A DNA stretch of 64,000 bases from contig NZ_JBHEUZ010000002.1 of assembly GCF_041925275.1 (NCBI RefSeq), positions 1-64,000 on the forward strand, written 5' to 3'. A program made the translations under genes and the position numbers. The stretch is from Parapedobacter pyrenivorans_A. GTDB taxonomy: Bacteria > Bacteroidota > Bacteroidia > Sphingobacteriales > Sphingobacteriaceae. Below the pieces are notes generated by a model. The model made no database searches. It saw only the letters and a list, made by a program, of their open reading frames with translations, and had not been told where the DNA came from. This document shows positions 17,149 through 25,945 of the stretch, one piece after another (positions within the stretch are counted from its first letter, which is position 1; the number at the start of each line of letters is the position of its first letter).

Positions 17149-17499
17149 TTATTTGTTAAACATTAAGTACGAAGTCAACTTGCTTATTTTTCCGTTTGTA
17201 AAATGAAATACATCACAGAAAACAGCATTAATTCCGCTGCCGTCTTGCATTTTTGCTTTTACAGTCCCTTCGGCAATGACGATGTTTCCTTCTTCCACGA
17301 GCCGGGTTATAGTGATGTCAGGATGCCCGTCAGCATGGGGATGTTCGATTTCTTCATCAAACGCCGCTTTGCCACGATGTAGATAAAATCCGGGCATTTC
17401 CCACACCACGTCGTCCGTTAAACACGATAATATTTTTTCGTGGTCGGAAGCACGGAACCCATCCATGTATTTTTCTACGATTTGTTTTTGTCTGCTCAT
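17149..17499 (-). CDS. NTF2/SnoaL-like small protein
   Basis: A 116-aa protein of the SnoaL-like/NTF2 fold: an N-terminal helix 'QIVEKYMDGFRASDHEKILS' followed by 'LTDDVVWEMPGFYLHRGKAA' and alternating strands ending 'FHFTNGKISKLTSYL'. Such domains serve as small-molecule isomerases, hydrolases or ligand binders. The substrate is unknown. It is one of three leftward small genes whose codon use is more AT-rich than the surrounding loci. Confidence 0.8.
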   Translation of the reverse strand: MSRQKQIVEKYMDGFRASDHEKILSCLTDDVVWEMPGFYLHRGKAAFDEEIEHPHADGHPDITITRLVEEGNIVIAEGTVKAKMQDGSGINAVFCDVFHFTNGKISKLTSYLMFNK

Positions 17500-17538
17500 A
17501 TTGTTGTCGGGGTCAACTTATTTTTGACCTCCTAGTGG

Positions 17539-18027
17539 TCAACCCTTACTTTTTGTTCTGATAAAAATCATGGCAATGGCGGTCGTTACCACCCCGAAAA
17601 CAAAGGCAAAAACGGTCGAGTTGATTGCATAGTTTTTGTAATTGAAATGTGCCTCTGCTTCCGCAGTCGTTTTATAATAACCCAATTCCACAGAACGTTT
17701 GATTACATTTGGAAAATATTCGGGTGTAATCACATAAGAAGTAATCCATTGTGTAAGCGGACTCAATAGCGCGATGAAGGCCGAGAGTAAGATGCCCGAA
17801 ACTAATCCTTGTGTGTAGCTTATTTGTGCGCTATAGAAATTTTTCTTCTTGTCTTCCAACGCCAGGACCATAAACCATATGGCGGGTATAGCAAAGAGAT
17901 TGGTAAGATAGAGGTGATAGTCAATATATTTTCCGTGCAGTCCGCACAGTTTTTCTAGCAACATCCATACTAAGGTCATTAGGGTGAAATATATTGCCCA
18001 TTTGATTTCGATTTTTAAGTTTCCCAT
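17539..18027 (-). CDS. DUF4199 domain-containing membrane protein
   Basis: A 162-aa protein with four predicted transmembrane helices (about residues 10-28, 38-56, 72-95 and 133-155), matching the Bacteroidota DUF4199 family. The loop 'KRSVELGYYKTTAEAEAHFN' precedes the last helix. Function is unknown. It lies 39 nt upstream of the NTF2-like gene and probably shares a transcript with it. Confidence 0.8.
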   Translation of the reverse strand: MGNLKIEIKWAIYFTLMTLVWMLLEKLCGLHGKYIDYHLYLTNLFAIPAIWFMVLALEDKKKNFYSAQISYTQGLVSGILLSAFIALLSPLTQWITSYVITPEYFPNVIKRSVELGYYKTTAEAEAHFNYKNYAINSTVFAFVFGVVTTAIAMIFIRTKSKG

Positions 18028-18078
18028 CGTTCGTTTGTTTTCCTTCAGTATTTTTTGAGTGCATCCCTAATGATGCGG

Positions 18079-18516
18079 TTATTTTACCTTACACGAACAT
18101 TCGTGATGCTCGCCGATGTACTTAATGGATTCCTTGCAGAGCTCCTGTAAAGCTGGGATATGGATGTCAGCAAGTTTTTTCACATAAATGCATGCTTTGC
18201 TCATTTTATATTTTCCGAGGTTGGTTAATGCTAATTTACTTTTTTCGGTATCGGAATAGATATAGAGCGAAAATGCGGCCTTTCTTGGAGAAAACCCCAA
18301 AACGGGGGCATCACCTTCATGTCCGCTTTTGTATTTGTAATGGTAATTGCCAAAACCGATAATGGATGGTCCCCACATTTTGGGCTCACAGCCTGTGATA
18401 TCCTGCATGATTTTCAGGAGTTCAAAGCTATCTTGCCGCTTCTGATCGGTGTCGGCAAAGGCATTGATGAATTCGTGAACGTCTGCCGATGTATAGTTGG
18501 TTTTGTTTTTTGCCAT
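18079..18516 (-). CDS. DUF1801 domain-containing protein
   Basis: A 145-aa cytoplasmic protein of the DUF1801 (YdhG/CyaY-like fold) family, recognised by 'MQDITGCEPKMWGPSIIGFG', 'YHYKYKSGHEGDAPVLGFSP' and 'ACIYVKKLADIHIPALQEL'. No catalytic residues are known for the family. It is the first of the three small AT-richer genes and is separated from pdhC by a strong terminator. Confidence 0.85.
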   Translation of the reverse strand: MAKNKTNYTSADVHEFINAFADTDQKRQDSFELLKIMQDITGCEPKMWGPSIIGFGNYHYKYKSGHEGDAPVLGFSPRKAAFSLYIYSDTEKSKLALTNLGKYKMSKACIYVKKLADIHIPALQELCKESIKYIGEHHECSCKVK

Positions 18517-18587
18517 AACGGGCTACTTAATTGACACCTACCACAAATATATGCAATGTGTTCGGTATGCAAGATAGCTTGTTTCCA

Positions 18588-18625
18588 GCAAAAAAGCCGT
18601 CTCGTTTCAAACGAGACGGCTTTCA
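18588..18625 (-). terminator. rho-independent terminator of the pdhA-pdhC unit
   Basis: A perfect 15-bp inverted repeat has arms at 18593-18607 and 18609-18623 (AAAGCCGTCTCGTTT and its complement, with C between). In leftward transcription it is followed by a run of T (plus-strand A 18590-18595). It lies 22 nt after the pdhC stop. Flanking A/T tracts on both sides could make it work in both directions. Confidence 0.9.
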
Positions 18626-18646
18626 AATTTTTTGGCTGTTATTCCG

Positions 18647-20317
18647 CTAGGCGAGCAACCGTACGGGCTCTTCCAGCAGTGATTTGAGGGTTTGCAGGAA
18701 GGCAGCCCCGGTGGCACCGTCCACCACGCGGTGGTCGCACGTAAGCGTTACCTTCATGATGTTGCCAGGAACAATCTCGCCGTTTTTTACCACAGGTACC
18801 TGGTCGATGCCGCCGATGGCGAGGATACAAGCGTCAGGCGCATTGATAATGGCAGTAAACTCATCGATACCAAACATACCCAGGTTGGAAACCGTGAAGG
18901 TAGAGCCTTCCCAGTCTGCAGGCTGCAATTTCTTGGCCTTAGCGCGTTGCGCAAATTCTTTGACTTCCGCTGAGATGTGCGACAATGATTTGCCGTCTGC
19001 AAAACGCACTACAGGCACCAGTAATCCCTCATCGACGGCTACGGCTACGCCGATGTTCACGTGTTCGTTGTAGCGGATGGTGTCGCCCTGCCATGAGGCA
19101 TTGATTGCCGGATGTTGCTTCAATGCTACTGCGGCAGCTTTGATGACCATATCATTGAACGATACCTTCACAGGTGCCACTTCGTTGATTTTAGCACGGG
19201 CCGGGATGACATTATCCATGTTGATCTTGATGGTGAGGTAGAAATGCGGCACGAGGAATGATTCGGACAGCCTCCTGCTGATGGTTTTCCGCATTTGGGT
19301 AACCGGTTTTTCGGTATAACGTTCCTCGCCTACGTACTGCGGGATGCTGACGGTTGTTTTTGCCGCTTCGCCTGCCGGTGCTTGTGCCGCTGCACGAGCC
19401 GCCGGCTGCGCGGATGGGGTATATGACTCGATATCCTTTTTGATGATGCGGCCACCGTCGCCGGTGCCTTTCACATCGGCAAGGCTTATCCCTTTATCTT
19501 TGGCTATTTTACGGGCCAAGGGAGATACTTTCAAACGAGTGTCGTCCTCACTGGCGGATGACGTTTCTGTAGCGGCCGACTTTGGCTGTTCGGCGTCGGT
19601 TGTTTTTGGCTGCCCAGCATCCTTGTCGACTGACTTGGCCGTCGGCTCGGATTTTTTGCCGCTTTTTTGGTTAAGCAGGGGTGTCACGTCAGTGCCTTCC
19701 TCGCCTACGATGGCGATGATATCGTTCACCTTGGCAGCTTGTCCTTTTTCCACACCGACATATAAAAGTGTGCCGTCGGCATATGCAGTGACCTCCATCG
19801 TCGCTTTGTCCGTCTCTACGTCGGCAATCACATCGTCGCTTTTGATGGTATCGCCCACCTTGAAATGCCATTCGGCAATAACCCCCTCGGTCATGGTATC
19901 ACTGAGCAATGGCATGGTAATGACGGTGGCACCCAGTGACTCAGCGGTAACTTCTTCCCCATTGTCGTCGGTGTCAGCACTTTCAGCGGATTGCTCTTCT
20001 TCTTTGGCTTCGGTCTTACCTGAATCGGCACCGGATTTGCCACTGCCACCATCGCTGAGCAACGTTTTATAATCTTCTCCTTCCTCACCCAATACCGCAA
20101 TAACCGCATCGATGGGCACGGCTTCTCCTTCCTTCGGACCAATATACAATAGCGTCCCCTCCTGGTACGATTCGAAGTCCATCGTGGCTTTGTCGGTTTC
20201 GACTTCCGCTATCAAATCGCCTGAACTGACTTTGTCGCCCACTTTCTTGTGCCATTTTGCGATGACCCCTTCAGTCATGGTATCGCTCATTTTCGGCATT
20301 TTAACTACTTCAGCCAT
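18647..20317 (-). CDS. pdhC: pyruvate dehydrogenase complex E2, dihydrolipoamide acetyltransferase
   Basis: A 556-aa E2 core subunit that transfers acetyl groups from lipoyl arms to CoA. It has two lipoyl domains at about residues 1-80 and 132-210, each with lipoylated Lys in 'VETDKATM'. A Ala/Lys/Glu/Asp-rich linker leads to a peripheral-subunit-binding domain ('VSPLARKIAKDKGISLADV', about 263-300). The catalytic domain ends in 'TCDHRVVDGATGAAF' with the HRVVDG active-site His and Asp. Two lipoyl domains are usual for Bacteroidota E2. It lies 54 nt downstream of pdhA. E1-beta and E3 genes are not in the window. Confidence 0.95.
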   Translation of the reverse strand: MAEVVKMPKMSDTMTEGVIAKWHKKVGDKVSSGDLIAEVETDKATMDFESYQEGTLLYIGPKEGEAVPIDAVIAVLGEEGEDYKTLLSDGGSGKSGADSGKTEAKEEEQSAESADTDDNGEEVTAESLGATVITMPLLSDTMTEGVIAEWHFKVGDTIKSDDVIADVETDKATMEVTAYADGTLLYVGVEKGQAAKVNDIIAIVGEEGTDVTPLLNQKSGKKSEPTAKSVDKDAGQPKTTDAEQPKSAATETSSASEDDTRLKVSPLARKIAKDKGISLADVKGTGDGGRIIKKDIESYTPSAQPAARAAAQAPAGEAAKTTVSIPQYVGEERYTEKPVTQMRKTISRRLSESFLVPHFYLTIKINMDNVIPARAKINEVAPVKVSFNDMVIKAAAVALKQHPAINASWQGDTIRYNEHVNIGVAVAVDEGLLVPVVRFADGKSLSHISAEVKEFAQRAKAKKLQPADWEGSTFTVSNLGMFGIDEFTAIINAPDACILAIGGIDQVPVVKNGEIVPGNIMKVTLTCDHRVVDGATGAAFLQTLKSLLEEPVRLLA

Positions 20318-20371
20318 GTTATATTGCGGTTAATCTTTTTCTTAAACGTTAATTAGCTATCTTCAAATACT

Positions 20372-21367
20372 TCAATCCAAGATATAGGGGTAGTCGTCCT
20401 GCACATACACGTCTTTGTACAGCTCGCCCACTTCCGGATACGGGGATTCTTCGGCGAATTTGACACAGGCGTCGATGGTCTTCTTCACCTCGGCCTCCAC
20501 TTCGGCAAACCATTCTTCATTTGCATATTTCTTTTCGGCGATGGTTGCTTTAGTGACAATCAGCGGATCGCGCCCTTTGTACTCTTCCAACTCCTCCTTG
20601 GTACGGTATTTTGCGGGGTCAGACATGGAGTGCCCTTTATACCGGTAGGTACGCATTTCGAGAAATGTAGGTCCTTCACCACTCCGTGCACGTTGCACGG
20701 CTTCATCCATCGCATTGTGCACGGCTACCACGTCCATGCCATCTACGGGTGCACTGGGCATGTCGAAACCAAGGCCCATCTTGTAGATATCGCTCATGTT
20801 GGTGGTGCGTCCTACGGAAGTCCCCATGGCATAACCGTTGTTCTCACACACGAAAATAACCGGCAGTTTCCATAGCATGGCCATGTTGAGGGTTTCGTTG
20901 AATGCTCCTTGCCTTACGGCACCATCGCCCATGTAGCATACGTTCACATTGTCAACACCGTTATATTTCTCTGCGAACGCGATTCCCGCGCCGAGCGCAA
21001 TCTGCCCGCCCACAATACCGTGGCCACCCATGAATTTATGTTCTTTGCTAAAAAGATGCATGGAGCCACCCTTGCCCTTGGAGCAACCGGTGGCCTTACC
21101 GAAAAGTTCGGCCATAACCGCATCCGCGGATACACCCTTGGCGATGGCATGTGCATGGCAACGGTAGGCTGTGATCATCGAATCTTCGGGCCGCAACACC
21201 GACATGGCGCCTGCCACTACAGCTTCCTGGCCGATATAAAGGTGGCAAAAACCACGGATTTTTTGCTGTCCGTACAATTGGCCGGCCTTCTCTTCAAATT
21301 TGCGCATGAGCAGCATGGACTTATACCACTCCAAATACGTTTCTTTCTTTATCGGTGTCGAACTCAT
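20372..21367 (-). CDS. pdhA: pyruvate dehydrogenase E1 component, alpha subunit
   Basis: A 331-aa thiamine-diphosphate-dependent E1-alpha that decarboxylates pyruvate. The ThDP/Mg motif runs from 'GDGAVRQGAFNETLNMA' to 'VFVCENNGYAMGT'. The phosphorylation-loop-like segment 'RYKGHSMSDPAKYRT' and 'GKGGSMHLF' are present. The frame is open to 21556, but 'MSSTPIKKETYLEWY' at ATG 21367 matches the family N-terminus and lies 35 nt after a promoter. No E1-beta gene lies between it and pdhC. Confidence 0.95.
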   Translation of the reverse strand: MSSTPIKKETYLEWYKSMLLMRKFEEKAGQLYGQQKIRGFCHLYIGQEAVVAGAMSVLRPEDSMITAYRCHAHAIAKGVSADAVMAELFGKATGCSKGKGGSMHLFSKEHKFMGGHGIVGGQIALGAGIAFAEKYNGVDNVNVCYMGDGAVRQGAFNETLNMAMLWKLPVIFVCENNGYAMGTSVGRTTNMSDIYKMGLGFDMPSAPVDGMDVVAVHNAMDEAVQRARSGEGPTFLEMRTYRYKGHSMSDPAKYRTKEELEEYKGRDPLIVTKATIAEKKYANEEWFAEVEAEVKKTIDACVKFAEESPYPEVGELYKDVYVQDDYPYILD

Positions 21368-21402
21368 TTCAACGTCTGTTTGCTTATCGAATTTTTGGAA
21401 GG

Positions 21403-21433
21403 CAAACTTAGATAAAATTGTTGTGATATGCAA
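21403..21433 (-). promoter_or_regulatory. pdhA promoter
   Basis: On the minus strand TTG (21433-21431), a 20-nt spacer and TAAGTTTG (21410-21403) form a full match to the Bacteroidota -33/-7 consensus. The predicted leader is about 30 nt. It closely resembles the rnhB promoter in this window (shared TTGCATAT and TATCTAAGTTT). Confidence 0.75.
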
Positions 21434-21527
21434 TTGGCTACGCGCAACGGATGTTATAAAGAAGTGAAGTATTTCGCATTCGTTACAAAATATAATTACC
21501 TTTAGGTGCATTTTAAATTTCCAGACG

Positions 21528-22445
21528 ATGATATTAGCTTCCTCGTTCCTTACCACGAAGAACAGAAACCATCACCTGAAAACCATGCTGGTAACGTTGT
21601 TCGCGACATCGCTTACACTTTTTGCCCGCAGCGGTTTGGCACAGGTGCCGCAGGAAAAAGCCTTGCTTTGGGAGGTTGCCGGGCCGGGGCTGGACCAACC
21701 GTCTTATCTCTTCGGGACCTTCCACCTCCTATGTGCAAGTGACATCGAACCGTCTGAAACACTGAGGGCGAAACTTGCCGCTACACAGGCGCTGTGCCTG
21801 GAGCTTGATTTTTCCGATCCCGCGCTCGTTGGCCAGATGATGCAGCAGGCCCCGATGCGGGGAGATACCTCATTGGCGCATTTCTTTTCGGAGGCTACGT
21901 ATGAGCAGCTTTCCAGTGACTTCGAGCGTTTTACCGGAGCGCCGCTTCAATTCATGGCACGCATGAAGCCCTATCTGTTGATGCCTATGCTGATGATGCC
22001 GTTGCTGCAATGCGAGGTGAAAGGATGGGAGCAGACATTGGTCGACCATGCGGCCGAACAGGGTATCGGCGTGAAGGCCTTAGAAACCGTTGCGGATCAA
22101 ATGGCGATTTTTGATGCCATTCCCTATCGCCTGCAAGCTGAGCAACTGCAAAAAAGCTTGGAAAGCACGGACAGTCTCGCGTCGGCAATGAAGGAGATGA
22201 TTGCCTTATACAAGCAGGAGGATATCGTGAAGCTCTATCAATTGGTTACGGAAGAACCCACGTTACGGTCGTATTCCGGGCTGCTGCTTGACGAGCGCAA
22301 TGAGCGGTGGATACCGATGATTGGCGAGCAGGCCCGGTTGGCACCCACCTTCTTTGCCGTGGGCGCGGGCCACCTCGGTGGCGAAAAAGGGGTGATAAAC
22401 TTATTGCGCCAAGCCGGATATACGGTGTCGCCTGTTGCGCAATAA
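21528..22445 (+). CDS. TraB/GumN family protein
   Basis: A 305-aa exported protein of the TraB/GumN (Tiki-like) family of putative metalloproteases. Motifs are 'SYLFGTFHLLCASD' near the mature N-terminus, 'CLELDFSD' and the C-terminal 'FFAVGAGHLGGEKGVINLL', whose GTxH and GxxH histidines are the proposed active-site residues. The signal peptide runs to about 'ARSGLAQ'. ATG 21528 gives a long n-region and ATG 21585 ('MLVTLFATSLTLF') is an alternative start. A weak TACCTTTA box at 21497-21504 precedes it. It is convergent with the UDP-glucose dehydrogenase gene with only 6 nt between. Confidence 0.85.
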   Translation: MILASSFLTTKNRNHHLKTMLVTLFATSLTLFARSGLAQVPQEKALLWEVAGPGLDQPSYLFGTFHLLCASDIEPSETLRAKLAATQALCLELDFSDPALVGQMMQQAPMRGDTSLAHFFSEATYEQLSSDFERFTGAPLQFMARMKPYLLMPMLMMPLLQCEVKGWEQTLVDHAAEQGIGVKALETVADQMAIFDAIPYRLQAEQLQKSLESTDSLASAMKEMIALYKQEDIVKLYQLVTEEPTLRSYSGLLLDERNERWIPMIGEQARLAPTFFAVGAGHLGGEKGVINLLRQAGYTVSPVAQ

Positions 22446-22451
22446 GGTTAA

Positions 22452-23831
22452 CTACTCGCCTATAGCATAATACTTGAACCCGATGGCTGGTAGGTCGTTT
22501 CCACCGAGCAGTTTCCTGCCATCAAAAACGAAGGCGGGTTTCATCATGTGTTCCTTGATGCGGTGCCAGTCGTAGGTTCTGAACTCATCCCACTCGGTGA
22601 GCACGGCGATGGCGTGTGCCCGGTCGGCCGCATCGTACGGATCCGTCACCACCTGTACCAGCCGGCGGTTCTCCTCCGGGCTGCGTGTGCCCAGGTAGTC
22701 CAGGTCGGCATACACCTGTTCGGCGGAGACTTTGGGATCATATACGACGATATTGGCCTCCTCGTTGAGCAGCGCGTCGGCCACGTAGATGGCCGCCGAT
22801 TCGCGCGTGTCGTTGGTGTCTTTCTTGAAGGCCCATCCCAAAAAGGCGATCTTCTTGCCCGATACCGTGTTGTACATGGCCTGCACGATGTTGTCGGCGA
22901 AGCGGCGCTTCTGGTGGTCGTTCATCGTGATGACCTGTTCCCAGTAGTGGGCCACCTCCTGCAGCCCGTAGCTGCGGGCGATGTACACCAGGTTGAGGAT
23001 GTCCTTCTGGAAGCAGGAGCCCCCGAAGCCCACCGAGGCCTTGAGGAACTTGGGGCCGATGCGGCTGTCGGTGCCGATGGCGCGGGCCACCTCGTCCACG
23101 TTGGCACCCGTCTTCTCGCACAGCTCGGAGATGGCATTGATCGAGGATACCCGCTGGGCCAGGAAGGCGTTGGCCGTGAGCTTGGACAGCTCGGAGGACC
23201 ACAGGTTGGTGGTGAGTATCCGCTCGCGCGGCACCCAGGCCGCGTAGATGTCTACCAGTGCCTGCACAGCCTCGGCGTCTTCCCCGCCGATGAGCACCCG
23301 GTCGGGGCTATGCAGGTCGGCGATGGCCGTGCCCTCGGCCAGGAACTCCGGGTTGGACAGGATGTGGAACCCCACCCCGTTGCCCGTGTTGTGCAGGATG
23401 CTCTTGAGCGTCTCGGCCGTGCGCACCGGAAGGGTCGATTTCTCCACCACGATCTTGTCGTCCTTGGCCACCGAGGCGATCTGCCGCGCGCACAGCTCGA
23501 TGTATTTCAGGTCGGCCGCCATGCCCTTGCCCTTGCCGTAGGTCTTGGTAGGCGTGTTCACCGAGATGAAGATCATGTCGGCCGCGGCGATGGCCCCCTC
23601 CACGTCGGTGGAGAAGAACAGGTTGCGCCCGCGGGCCTCGCCCACCACCGCATCCAACCCCGGCTCGTAGACCGGCAGCTTGGACAGGTCCGCGTTGTTC
23701 CATGCAGCTATGCGCTCGGCATTGATATCAACGATCGTTACGTTGATATCCGGGCATTTCTGCGCAATCACCGACATGGTCGGGCCGCCAACGTAACCCG
23801 CTCCGATACAGCATATGTTTTTTATCTTCAT
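22452..23831 (-). CDS. UDP-glucose 6-dehydrogenase
   Basis: A 459-aa NAD-dependent nucleotide-sugar dehydrogenase, predicted to oxidise UDP-glucose to UDP-glucuronate for polysaccharide synthesis. It has a Rossmann motif 'CIGAGYVGGPTMSV' at the N-terminus, 'NPEFLAEGTAIADL', catalytic Lys in 'ELSKLTANAFLAQR' and catalytic Cys in 'GFGGSCFQKDILNL' (about residue 275). The C-terminal domain has 'GWAFKKDTNDTRESAA'. Length and motifs resemble the eukaryote-type UGDH clade. Codon use is odd: from about 23700 down to about 22680 almost every third position is G or C, while both ends look like the neighbours. It stands alone, with no polysaccharide genes around it. Confidence 0.93.
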   Translation of the reverse strand: MKIKNICCIGAGYVGGPTMSVIAQKCPDINVTIVDINAERIAAWNNADLSKLPVYEPGLDAVVGEARGRNLFFSTDVEGAIAAADMIFISVNTPTKTYGKGKGMAADLKYIELCARQIASVAKDDKIVVEKSTLPVRTAETLKSILHNTGNGVGFHILSNPEFLAEGTAIADLHSPDRVLIGGEDAEAVQALVDIYAAWVPRERILTTNLWSSELSKLTANAFLAQRVSSINAISELCEKTGANVDEVARAIGTDSRIGPKFLKASVGFGGSCFQKDILNLVYIARSYGLQEVAHYWEQVITMNDHQKRRFADNIVQAMYNTVSGKKIAFLGWAFKKDTNDTRESAAIYVADALLNEEANIVVYDPKVSAEQVYADLDYLGTRSPEENRRLVQVVTDPYDAADRAHAIAVLTEWDEFRTYDWHRIKEHMMKPAFVFDGRKLLGGNDLPAIGFKYYAIGE

Positions 23832-23884
23832 CGTACTTTCAAATTAATCTCCGCGGAGGAAAATGTACTTGTTGCTTTGTGTGG

Positions 23885-23892
23885 CAAAAATA
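23885..23892 (-). promoter_or_regulatory. -7 box of the UDP-glucose dehydrogenase gene
   Basis: Minus-strand TATTTTTG lies 53 nt before ATG 23831. The predicted leader contains a 10-bp palindrome CTCCGCGGAG at 23849-23858. No clear -33 TTG is seen. Confidence 0.4.
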
Positions 23893-23964
23893 AAAAATAA
23901 ACTAAGTAAAGGGGGGCTCTGATGTGGATGGTTTGCTACAAACCGCAATATTTTTAGGTTATCC

Positions 23965-23994
23965 TTGGTAGTTCTTCCTTATTCGTTAATTTTA
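23965..23994 (+). promoter_or_regulatory. dnaG promoter
   Basis: TTG at 23965-23967, a 19-nt spacer and TAATTTTA at 23987-23994 (last base deviates from TAnnTTTG) lie 19 nt before the GTG start of dnaG. Confidence 0.45.
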
Positions 23995-24013
23995 CCCTAC
24001 CAAATAACGGCAT

Positions 24014-25945
24014 GTGATTAAGCAAGAAGTTGTCGACAAAATACTGGATGCTGCCCGGGTGGAAGAGGTGGTGGGCGACTTCGTGGACCTCAAAAAGCGG
24101 GGTACCTCATTGATTGGACTATGCCCATTCCATAATGAGAAGACACCGTCGTTCAATGTCTCCGTGAGCAAGGGGATATACAAATGCTTCGGATGCGGGG
24201 CGGGTGGCGACTCGGTGCGCTTTGTCATGGAGCACGAAAAGTACTCCTATCCGGAAGCACTCAAGTACCTGGCGCAAAAATACCATATCGAAGTGGAGGA
24301 AACCGAGCGTACGCCGGAGCAGGTGGCTGCACAAGACAAGCGCGAAAGTCTCTTTATCGTTACGAATTGGGCAGGGAAATTTTTCAAGGAGACCCTTTGG
24401 GATGCGGAAGAGGGCCGCACCATCGGGCTCAATTATTTCCGCGAGCGGGGGTACCGCGACGACATCATCCGCAAGTTTGAGCTAGGTTATTCGCCCGAGG
24501 GATGGACGGCCCTGTATGATCGTGCGAAGGCGGTGGGCCATAAGGACGAGTTTTTAGAGACGACTGGGCTCATCATCCGCAAGGATGACAGTAGCGTGTA
24601 CGATCGGTTCAGGGGCCGCGTGATGTTCCCCATCCATAACCTTACCGGGCGTATACTGGGCTTCGGTGGCCGTACCCTGAAAACCGACAAGAAAACGCCT
24701 AAATATGTCAATTCGCCGGAGAGTGAGGTTTACCACAAATCGGATGTGTTGTATGGCCTTTACTTTGCCAAAAAGCCGATTCTCGATGCAGACAATTGTT
24801 ACCTTGTGGAAGGGTATGCCGATGTCTTATCCATGCACCAAGCAGGGGTGGAAAATGTCGTATCCTCGTCAGGCACCTCCCTCACCAGTGGGCAGGTGAG
24901 GTTGATTTCGCGGTATACAAAAAACGTGACCATCCTCTACGATGGTGACGAGGCAGGCATCAAGGCGTCGTTGCGCGGAACGGATATGCTCTTGGAAGAA
25001 GGGCTTAATGTAAAGGTGCTGCTTTTTCCCGATGGCAACGACCCCGACTCGTACGTCCAAAAGTTCGGATCGACCGCATTCAAACAGTATATAGCGGAGC
25101 ACCAGCAGGATTTCATTTTCTATAAGACCCATGTGCTGCTGCGCGATGCGGGCAATGACCCGATAAAGCGTGCCAACGTAATCCACGATGTGGTGGAGAG
25201 CATCGCCCTGATCCCGGACGCCATCAAGGCGTCGGTATTTATTCGCGAATGCAGTGTACTGCTCGACATTGAGGAACGCTTGCTCATTGCCGAGCTCAAT
25301 AAGCTGCGGATAGGTCATGCAAAGAAAGCCGACCGGAAAGCAGAATCCTTGCCGGTGCAATCTACGGAAGAAGCCACACCCGCAGCCACCGCGGAACCAG
25401 CCACAGATGGTGTCTCGTCCGACACGCTGCATGAACGGGAAATCATCCGGATTTTGCTGCATTACGGCAGCTACCCCGCTACGTGGGAAGAAGGCGAAAT
25501 CCCCATAGCCCCCCTCCTGCTTAGCGGACTGAGCGACGTGTCTTTTGAAGATCCAACGTGTCTTGCCATCATGGACATTTACCGTGAGTTCATCGACCGC
25601 GGAGAGCTTCCGGATGAGCGTACGTTTATCACCCATCGAGACCGGCCCATCGCCGATTTGTCCATAGACTTACTCGCTGCCAAGTATAGCCTGAGCCCCA
25701 ACTGGAACGATGAGAAGCGCAAAATTTATGTCTCGCATGAGTCGGAGCGATTGGAGGATTTGGTTTATAGTGCCGTATACCGCATAAAAAAACGGAAAGT
25801 GGAGAAGCAGATACTACAGCTAAGGGAGGAGATAAAGGACGAAACGGATACGGCCAATATGGAGATCATGCTGGCGAACTACCAGAGGTTGAAGGATGTA
25901 TCGAAGATCATAGCGGAAAAACTAGGAACCATCGTTGTCAAGTAA
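24014..25945 (+). CDS. dnaG: DNA primase
   Basis: A 643-aa replication primase that synthesises RNA primers at the fork. A CHC2 zinc-binding domain has Cys37, His40, Cys58 and Cys61 ('LCPFHNEKTPSF', 'YKCFGCGAGGD'). The catalytic core carries 'RFRGRVMFPIHNLTGRILGF', and the Toprim domain has Glu in 'VEGYADVLSM' (about residue 266) and Asp residues in 'ILYDGDEAGIKA' (about 310). The C-terminal about 180 residues form the helicase-binding region. The start is GTG 24014, since the overlapping ATG at 24012 runs straight into a stop. yraN follows with no intergenic base. Confidence 0.96.
   Translation: MIKQEVVDKILDAARVEEVVGDFVDLKKRGTSLIGLCPFHNEKTPSFNVSVSKGIYKCFGCGAGGDSVRFVMEHEKYSYPEALKYLAQKYHIEVEETERTPEQVAAQDKRESLFIVTNWAGKFFKETLWDAEEGRTIGLNYFRERGYRDDIIRKFELGYSPEGWTALYDRAKAVGHKDEFLETTGLIIRKDDSSVYDRFRGRVMFPIHNLTGRILGFGGRTLKTDKKTPKYVNSPESEVYHKSDVLYGLYFAKKPILDADNCYLVEGYADVLSMHQAGVENVVSSSGTSLTSGQVRLISRYTKNVTILYDGDEAGIKASLRGTDMLLEEGLNVKVLLFPDGNDPDSYVQKFGSTAFKQYIAEHQQDFIFYKTHVLLRDAGNDPIKRANVIHDVVESIALIPDAIKASVFIRECSVLLDIEERLLIAELNKLRIGHAKKADRKAESLPVQSTEEATPAATAEPATDGVSSDTLHEREIIRILLHYGSYPATWEEGEIPIAPLLLSGLSDVSFEDPTCLAIMDIYREFIDRGELPDERTFITHRDRPIADLSIDLLAAKYSLSPNWNDEKRKIYVSHESERLEDLVYSAVYRIKKRKVEKQILQLREEIKDETDTANMEIMLANYQRLKDVSKIIAEKLGTIVVK

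Noticed and set aside
21368..21556. 63-residue extension of PdhA
   Set aside because: It runs through the promoter and is not homologous to E1-alpha N-termini.
22548..23900. 450-aa open frame antisense to the UDP-glucose dehydrogenase gene
   Set aside because: Caused by the GC3-saturated codons of the real gene. The translation has no recognisable motifs and is rich in V/G/H/R/D as expected from a shadow frame.
24869..25636. 255-aa open frame antisense to dnaG
   Set aside because: Low-information translation opposite a strongly conserved primase gene.
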